Shown here: piece by piece, positions 58,536 to 64,000 of the stretch
Numbering within the stretch: position 1 is the first letter of the stretch
Layout: the number at the start of each line of letters is the position of its first letter
Assembly (NCBI GenBank): GCA_945643635.1
Contig: CALZFC010000267.1
Location: forward strand, 558,001-622,000
Origin: Allodiplogaster sudhausi
Lineage: Eukaryota; Nematoda; Chromadorea; Rhabditida; Diplogasteridae
Reading direction: 5' to 3'
Length of the DNA stretch: 64,000 nucleotides
Notes under the pieces: model-generated
The model's input: only the letters and a program-made list of their open reading frames with translations
The model's database searches: none
What the model was told of the DNA's origin: nothing
Position numbers and translations under genes: made by a program

Positions 58536-59006
58536 TTACTGCTTAGCAGCGCCGTCCGGGGTGTTGGTCCATTCGATAGTGATGCGGTCGTTGTTGGTGT
58601 CCTCCTGAAAATATTTTGTATTGCCTTACATTAAAAATTTTATTTTGAATATTTTTTTTACATTTTTCAGAGAAAAAACCATACCTGGCCATAAGCGAAG
58701 GCATCGCAGGAGACAGCAACGAGGACGGGCTCCTTGGGGTCGAGGACGCCGCAGGCCGGACGCTTCATGTTCGTGGTCTTGAAGGCTCAGCCGATGCGGC
58801 GCGCAGAGCTGTTGACCACCTAAAATTAGATACAATTGGCTACAATTCTGCCTCATAGGGAATGCATTATTCCAATTCTAGTGATGGGGAGGCTGAAGAA
58901 GAAAAACCTTGATGTGGTAGGTGTGCTTGTCGTCGTAGGGCGCGTTGAAGACGACCTTGGCGTTGGGCTGAGTGACGATGTCGCCAGGAGGAACGGATTG
59001 AGCCAT
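58536..59006 (-). pseudogene. Major sperm protein pseudogene
   Basis: Three minus-strand exons, 58908-59006, 58685-58819 and 58536-58604, match the intact MSP gene. Exon 1 is intact ([20 protein letters not shown]). Exon 2 has a nonsense change (RRIG*AFKTTN where the partner has W) and an in-frame loss of four codons (LGVD). Exon 3 stops early at AAKQ*, losing the last 23 residues including NLPIEYNP. Splice sites remain canonical, so the damage is recent. Confidence 0.9.
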
Positions 59007-59463
59007 GGCTTGGAGGAGAAGTGGAGAGGAGAGCAGAGAAGCACAGTCAGCGACTGATGGAAATGACTCTGGACTTTGGCTTTTATAGGATTTTCTCAGC
59101 CGTGAAATTTAAATTTTAGCTAATGTGCAAAAATATGAAAAATTTCGTCGTTAATTATCAAGAACAAAGAACAAAGTTTCAAAATCATTTCTGCGAATGT
59201 CACGAACTCGATGACAAAATTTATGTTGAAATATAAATAGTACATTGAACTTTGCAGAAATAAAAAAAGAAAAGCGTTAAAAATTGTAAACTTTGATCTT
59301 TGTTCAGTGTTTCAGAAATCATTTGGCTAATAAATTTGCTGCACTTTAGCGGAAATGTAAAATTTCGGAGATATTCGTTTAAAAGGGCGCTTTCAGAGTC
59401 ATTTCCATCAGTCGCTGACAGTGCTTCTCTGCTCTCCTCTCCTCTCCACTTCTCCTCCCAGCC
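59007..59463. promoter_or_regulatory. Divergent MSP promoter region (inverted duplicate)
   Basis: The two MSP genes are head to head. Next to each ATG is the same leader in opposite orientation (CAGAGTCATTTCCATCAGTC, then GCTGAC-GTGCTTCTCTGCTC). On the minus side CTATAAAAG (59091-59098) is a good TATA box; on the plus side the equivalent is TTTAAAAGG (59378-59386). Further out both arms share AACTTTGATCTTTGTTC-like sequence. Confidence 0.7.
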
Positions 59464-60157
59464 ATGGCTCAGTCCGTTCCTCCTGGCGACATCGTCACTC
59501 AGCCCAACGCCAAGGTCGTCTTCAACGCGCCCTACGACGACAAGCACACCTACCACATCAAGGTTTTTCTTCTTCAGCTTCCCCGTCTCTTCAATTTGGC
59601 GTCTCCGCTCTTTACCTACATTCTTTCTTGTTTAGACACCACGCCCTTTCATATTAATTTTAAAAAAATTCTAAACTGCAATAGGAATAACCACGAATAT
59701 ATTTATTTCTTTCAAAGCTAATTGTTTCTAACTTTCAGGTGGTTAATACCTCTGCGCGCCGCATCGGCTGGGCCTTCAAGACCACGAACATGAAGCGTCT
59801 CGGTGTCGACCCGGCCAGCGGCGTCCTCGACCCCAAGGAGCCCGTCCTCGTTGCTGTCTCCTGCGACGCCTTCGCCTATGGCCAGGTAGAAATGGATGAA
59901 AGAAAAGTAAAAATTCTTTGAGTGGGATCTGAAGTAAAAACTTCCTCACGCTCTCTGACCGAATAAAATTCAAATCTAAATTATTTTAATAATTAAATTT
60001 AAAATAAATGATTTTCCAGGAGGACACCAACAACGACCGCATCACCATCGAGTGGACCAACACCCCGGACTGCGCCGCCAAACAGTTCCGCCGTGAGTGG
60101 TTAAAGGGCGACGGCATGGTTCGCCGCAAGAACCTCCCCATCGAGTACAACCCTTGA
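59464..60157 (+). CDS. Major sperm protein (MSP)
   Basis: Exons 59464-59562, 59739-59885 and 60020-60157 encode 127 residues, the standard MSP length. Sequence landmarks: [101 protein letters not shown] and YNP at the end. MSP forms the filament system of amoeboid nematode sperm and also signals to oocytes when released. Two introns interrupt it; C. elegans MSP genes are mostly intronless or have one, so this structure is noteworthy. A few substitutions are unusual ([16 protein letters not shown]). Expression in the male germline is expected from family knowledge. Confidence 0.97.
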
Positions 60158-60730
60158 GAGTGCACCTTCCCTTCTCTCTCCCTAGTTTGGCAAATCTAAC
60201 CAACACTACGTTCTGTGATAAAACATTTGAATGAAAATTGTTTGTTGATACTACTTCCACAGAGTGCGCCTGTAAAAATCATATTCCTCTGGTGGTATTT
60301 ATTATTTTCTCCTCATGTGAGAATCGAAAAAGATTATCTAGATGTGACGTTAAAAAGAATGCCTAATTATAAAGGCTGATTAAAATGCTATAAGAGATTT
60401 AAATACTTTCTCTTGCCATCGTTTCTTTGGGCCGACATCATGCAGCGTAGAGGTGAACAAAAGTTACAGAGAGATGAAGAAGGGTTTCCGATGGTGATCA
60501 AAACATATCGAATATGAATACTTCCTAGATATCTAATTAGTAATGATAGCTTTAATGTTTTCTAACAATAAGCCGCTGGAACCATTGCTGAAACTTTGCT
60601 GACCTTCCGAGCTAAAAGGCCTGATTTCCTGTAATCATAGTTGTCGTAGGACGTATAGTAGTGTGCCCGGTTGTCGTCTCGATTCATTCGTGTGAACGGC
60701 TTCAAGCACGCTTCATCTGCATTGAGGGTT
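60158..60730. other. Intergenic region downstream of MSP
   Basis: No feature recognised. A short open stretch MQRRGEQKLQRDEEGFPMVI lies at about 60440-60505 without splice context. Confidence 0.4.
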
Positions 60731-61012
60731 CTAGTCACAGAGAGATTTCCTGACGTCATTTTCACATTTTTCGTTAATAAGAATCTCTTCCACCATTCGC
60801 TACATTTTGAAAGAAAAGAAGTAAGTTGTGCGCAGCGGAAGAAGTGGAATTTGAGAAAAGAGAGTGATTGAGAGAGAAAGAAAAGAGAGAGATAGCGAGA
60901 GATAGAGAGACAACGTGACCGCGAAAGATCACCTTGATGTGGAGCATTGTCGATGCCGGACACTGGTGCGCATTCTTCGCGAGCTCGCCCACAAGTGTGC
61001 AAAGCTTCTTCT
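60731..61012 (-). CDS. Possible small cysteine-containing protein, 3' exons
   Basis: Two minus-strand exons join in phase: about 60933-61012 (LCTLVGELAKNAHQCPASTM then LHIK, donor GTGATC) and 60731-60799 (RMVEEILINEKCENDVRKSL then CD and TAG, acceptor ATGTAG). Composition is coding-like, with four cysteines and alternating helix-type residues, reminiscent of small saposin-like proteins, but no family can be assigned. No first exon or start was found. Confidence 0.35.
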
Positions 61013-62396
61013 CTTTACTTTGTGCTTAGTCTTTCCAGTACGGCACCTGCCACAAAAAGAGCCTCTTCTTCTCTTTTGATACCTGTTTAACCCCTCCAAA
61101 ATGTGAAGATAAGATTGCATCAATGTGATATATGTACTATACTATAATCAATGTGTTCCCACCCTCCCGTGAGATATTGTATTAAACAATATCCCCCTTC
61201 CACCCATGAATGATCTACCTCATCGCAGATTACCTGGCAAACTTGGAAACTCGTCCGTGGTATCTGCTCCATTCTTCCATCGAATTTGGGCGTGTTTCGT
61301 ACTGTTGTTTCCTCAAATGTATCAAAATCTTTTTTTGCTTCACTCTAACAAAGAACAGCCGACACTATCGCCAAAAAGTCTATCAACTTTTTGTTTTTCA
61401 TTCATATTTACCTTCAAAGTTTATGAAAGTTGATGAAATTTTCTGGGTTGCTTATCCATACCGTCAGATCGTTAGTAACATAATATTGGTTTCACTGAAT
61501 TTTTTTTGCTTCACTCTAACAAAGGAACCACCTACATACATACATAAGTCTAATTTAGGTACTTTTAATTTCACATGTCAATATCTAGTATATATACCAA
61601 TCGATAGCGACATGTGAAATCAAATCTTCCAACTAAACTTTATGAGGTTCCCTTGTAAGACGTCTCCAAATAGAATGAAATTGATAACCATTTTAAAATG
61701 ATTTTTTTTAAACAGAAATCATTGTGTCGGAGCATTCTTTTGTAGTCGCCATCGCCTCGACTGCCGGGAGTTGTCGGTGAGTGCTGAGCAACTAGAGCAT
61801 CACAACATATGAAGATGACTGTTCATCTTGAAGAGTGACGGAGAAACTAGGATCTCGACACAGAAGAAAGCATTGGCTATTCTTCATTCAATGAACATGC
61901 CAACGTACACGACATTCTTGCAAAGCAAAATCGATAATTCTGATGATAAGGGAAAAATTCTTTTGTCGAAGTTGCTACTTTCATCAGATTCCTCTGTCAT
62001 CTTCTATTGAGATAGAAGAAGAAGAAATTAGAATGGAGAGCTTGAAGCTTCACTCCGCCCACCTTTTCTTCGCAGAATATGACTTGTCACATTGCGTTAG
62101 CTGTTTCTTGCATTATTTTAAGAGTCCTCCTCCCAAACCAAAAATCTCTCGCTTGCTCTGCCAAGACGATTACAGAAGCCTCACTTCTATATCGAAATAA
62201 GGCCAGCCGAGCCAAGAAAGAATTTGATAGGCAGGAAGAGACAATTAAATGTGCAGGCGTTGATTTATGGTCAGAGAGAGTGAGAGTGACTGCTGGTAAG
62301 CAAAAGCCAAACCAAGCTAATTTCCCGTCTTCTCTTAAGAGGTTTTGTTTTAGTTCTCTAAAAAGATGAAAACCATTTCTGATATTCTTGTGCCAG
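61013..62396. other. Mostly featureless, with exon-like islands
   Basis: Two short stretches have splice-site context: 61744-61776 (TAG acceptor, GTGAGT donor) and 62202-62295 (KKEFDRQEETIKCAGVDLWS, donor GTAAGC). They might be upstream exons of the collagen-like fragment at 62397, but neither resembles the intact collagen clearly. A 12-bp inverted repeat ATTTCACATGTC/GACATGTGAAAT lies at about 61568-61619. Confidence 0.3.
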
Positions 62397-62578
62397 GTGA
62401 TCAGGTCCCGCCGGCACAGCGGTCTCTGACTCTGAGTACCCCATGTCTTCATCGAAAAGGTGCTGGTGAGGTGTCATTTGAGGAGACGGTGCCTGTCCAA
62501 GTGACCGCCTCCTCCCTCTCAAAAGCGATTGGCGAAGGCGACTACAGAAGAGTGCTACGGCACAAGATGACGGCTTAG
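62397..62578 (+). pseudogene. Collagen 3' fragment
   Basis: Matches the C-terminal tail of the collagen at 54730-54910: GAGEVSFEETVPVQVTASSL then SKAIGEGDYRRVLRHK and MTA, TAG. The end of the last Gly-X-Y block (TCAGGTCCCGCCGGCACAGC) is recognisable but out of frame with the tail. The triple-helical blocks and N-terminus are missing. The 3' flank is also copied. Confidence 0.8.
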
Positions 62579-62848
62579 AAAGAGACAGTGACGATATAAC
62601 TTTTTTTTGTACATTTGTTTTCGAAAATTTACTTCATTTCGCTCCAATTCTCACTCTTATGTGTGTGCCTCAACTTGCCAGATACATTTAGCCAATAGCT
62701 TGAGCTGGGTTTTTTTTTTGCCTTTCATGAGACGCATAAAAGTTTGTTTGTGTGTTTATATGTTCTTTGCTATTCGTTTATATGGCTGATTGCAACTTGA
62801 AGAGATGGAAAGTAGTTGGGAGAACGAAAAGGGTACGATTGAGTAGAC

Positions 62849-62894
<46 letters not shown>

Positions 62895-64000
62895 GAGAGG
62901 TCTTGCTTCATTATATACATATATCCTGGAGAGCCCGGAGTCTCGGAGGCATGCGAAACTTCATCATTAGACCTTGCTTTCATTCTCCCACTTTTTAAAG
63001 AAGCCAAAAACTAAACCCTTTCCATGACATACGGGCAGGAGAGTATGCATGCGATTCGGGAATCCTGTCACAAAGTTGTGTTCATGTTATACCGGCGGTT
63101 CGACTGCTTGCCGGTGACAGGGTCTGCACCTTTGAAACGCAGAGCCAGTAGATGTCGAGATTGCCGCGAATACCGGGCCGGTCAAGAACAAAAAAATATT
63201 TTTAAAAGAACCATTAAAAAAGACCATTAAAAAGTTAAAGAATTACAAGCAAAAATGAGATGGTTTATGCACAAAAATGGAGAAGGCTTTTTTATTGTCT
63301 TCCGCGACTTTAAGCATTTCAGATTTTGGTCAGATTTTGTATATAGAAAAACAAATCGAGCTGCCTTCTTCAAATACGAGATAAAAACTCAGCATGTTTT
63401 TATTGCATATTTCCCGCTTCCTTGAAGATTCGCTTTCCTTGCACATATACTGTAATGCGTGCCCTCACATTGCGGCCCATACTCTCCATCGCTTTCTTTA
63501 ACTATTTGTCCAGAATTTCTCAGCGCATTCCCGTTTCATCTAGTCCTTGCAAGGTTTCTTATCACTCTCCATCACTCTCGCCTTCTCATTCATGTTCCTC
63601 GATGATTCTTTCAACATCGTGCCGGCTTGAAATGGGCCTCTTTATGATTCATTGACCGACTTTAAGCCGTGTAGAGGCCTTCGAGCGTTGACGTCTCTTC
63701 TGATCTCTGCTTTCTTTTAAGGTTGTAAGTCTTCTGCTAGTTTCTTTCTCCCTCTTTTCCTTCTGTTAAGTAGATATTGAATATTTACATATATTTGTCT
63801 ATTCATTTGAGCATTCGACTAAGTGAGTCTCGTCGATTCTCACATAGGTATGCAAGGCGGAAAGCAAAATTGCGTGAAAATTTAGATTTGCATGTTGGGA
63901 AGGCAGTGGAGAGAGACTTCGAACTACAGATTTCTATTTATGGGCTTCAACACAGCAAGTAAACATAGTAGCGGCAGCAGGTAAAGATAGTAGCGGTGGA
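62579..64000. other. Right edge, no confident gene
   Basis: 62579-62840 copies the collagen 3' flank. (GA)n lies at 62860-62892. On the minus strand about 63420-63550 reads MESMGRNVRARITVYVQGKR but has stops nearby; it may be an old retrotransposon remnant. Nothing else recognised. Confidence 0.4.

Noticed and set aside
59221..59657. 111-codon frames overlapping MSP exon 1
   Set aside because: They are antisense or out-of-frame reads of the MSP exon and its inverted partner.

Overview
The window is from a nematode genome. It carries a major sperm protein (MSP) gene pair and a cuticle collagen, both nematode-restricted in this form. Introns are numerous and split ordinary metazoan-type exons. 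Coding exons are GC-rich, while introns are AT-rich and full of (GA)n/(CT)n tracts. I cannot name the species.

Layout. (1) 1-4008: a 2.7-kb near-perfect inverted repeat sits in an intron of an acyl-CoA synthetase (4CL/luciferase-like) gene, of which only the last four exons are in the window. (2) 4995-27879: repeated duplication of a two-gene module, an Arg/Ser-rich basic protein followed by an acyl-CoA synthetase. The first module holds an intact-looking RS gene and a decayed synthetase that lost five exons. The second holds a decayed RS gene and one full 14-exon synthetase (14823-19968, 562 codons, ending -AKI). A 5.34-kb segment running from inside that gene into its 3' flank is then tandemly duplicated between GA tracts, giving a promoterless 3' half-gene (22773-25309). 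A minus-strand membrane-protein gene fragment lies at 11685-12326. (3) 28431-34747: two minus-strand multi-exon genes, 212 bp apart. One is a C2H2-zinc-finger/transposase-domain protein and the other an intact protein of unknown function. The layout suggests an operon or a two-gene DNA transposon. (4) 36.2-37.0 kb: a three-copy ~245-bp tandem repeat, then CT-rich DNA. (5) 38836-52119: a 15-exon, 517-residue Cys-loop ligand-gated channel of the anion type. The intron between its M2 and M3 exons has a GC donor and contains an antisense array of tRNA-Gly(TCC) genes, nine full and four truncated, in 331-bp periods. (6) 53603-54910: cuticle collagen; a 3' fragment of a relative lies at 62397-62578. 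(7) 55669-57285: a spliced gene encoding only a LINE-type endonuclease domain, damaged by a 22-bp palindrome. (8) 58536-60157: head-to-head MSP pair, one intact (127 aa) and one dead.

There is no single pathway. The recurrent theme is local duplication with decay, often with breakpoints in GA repeats, and intronic invasion by inverted-repeat elements. No CRISPR, phage or bacterial system is present.
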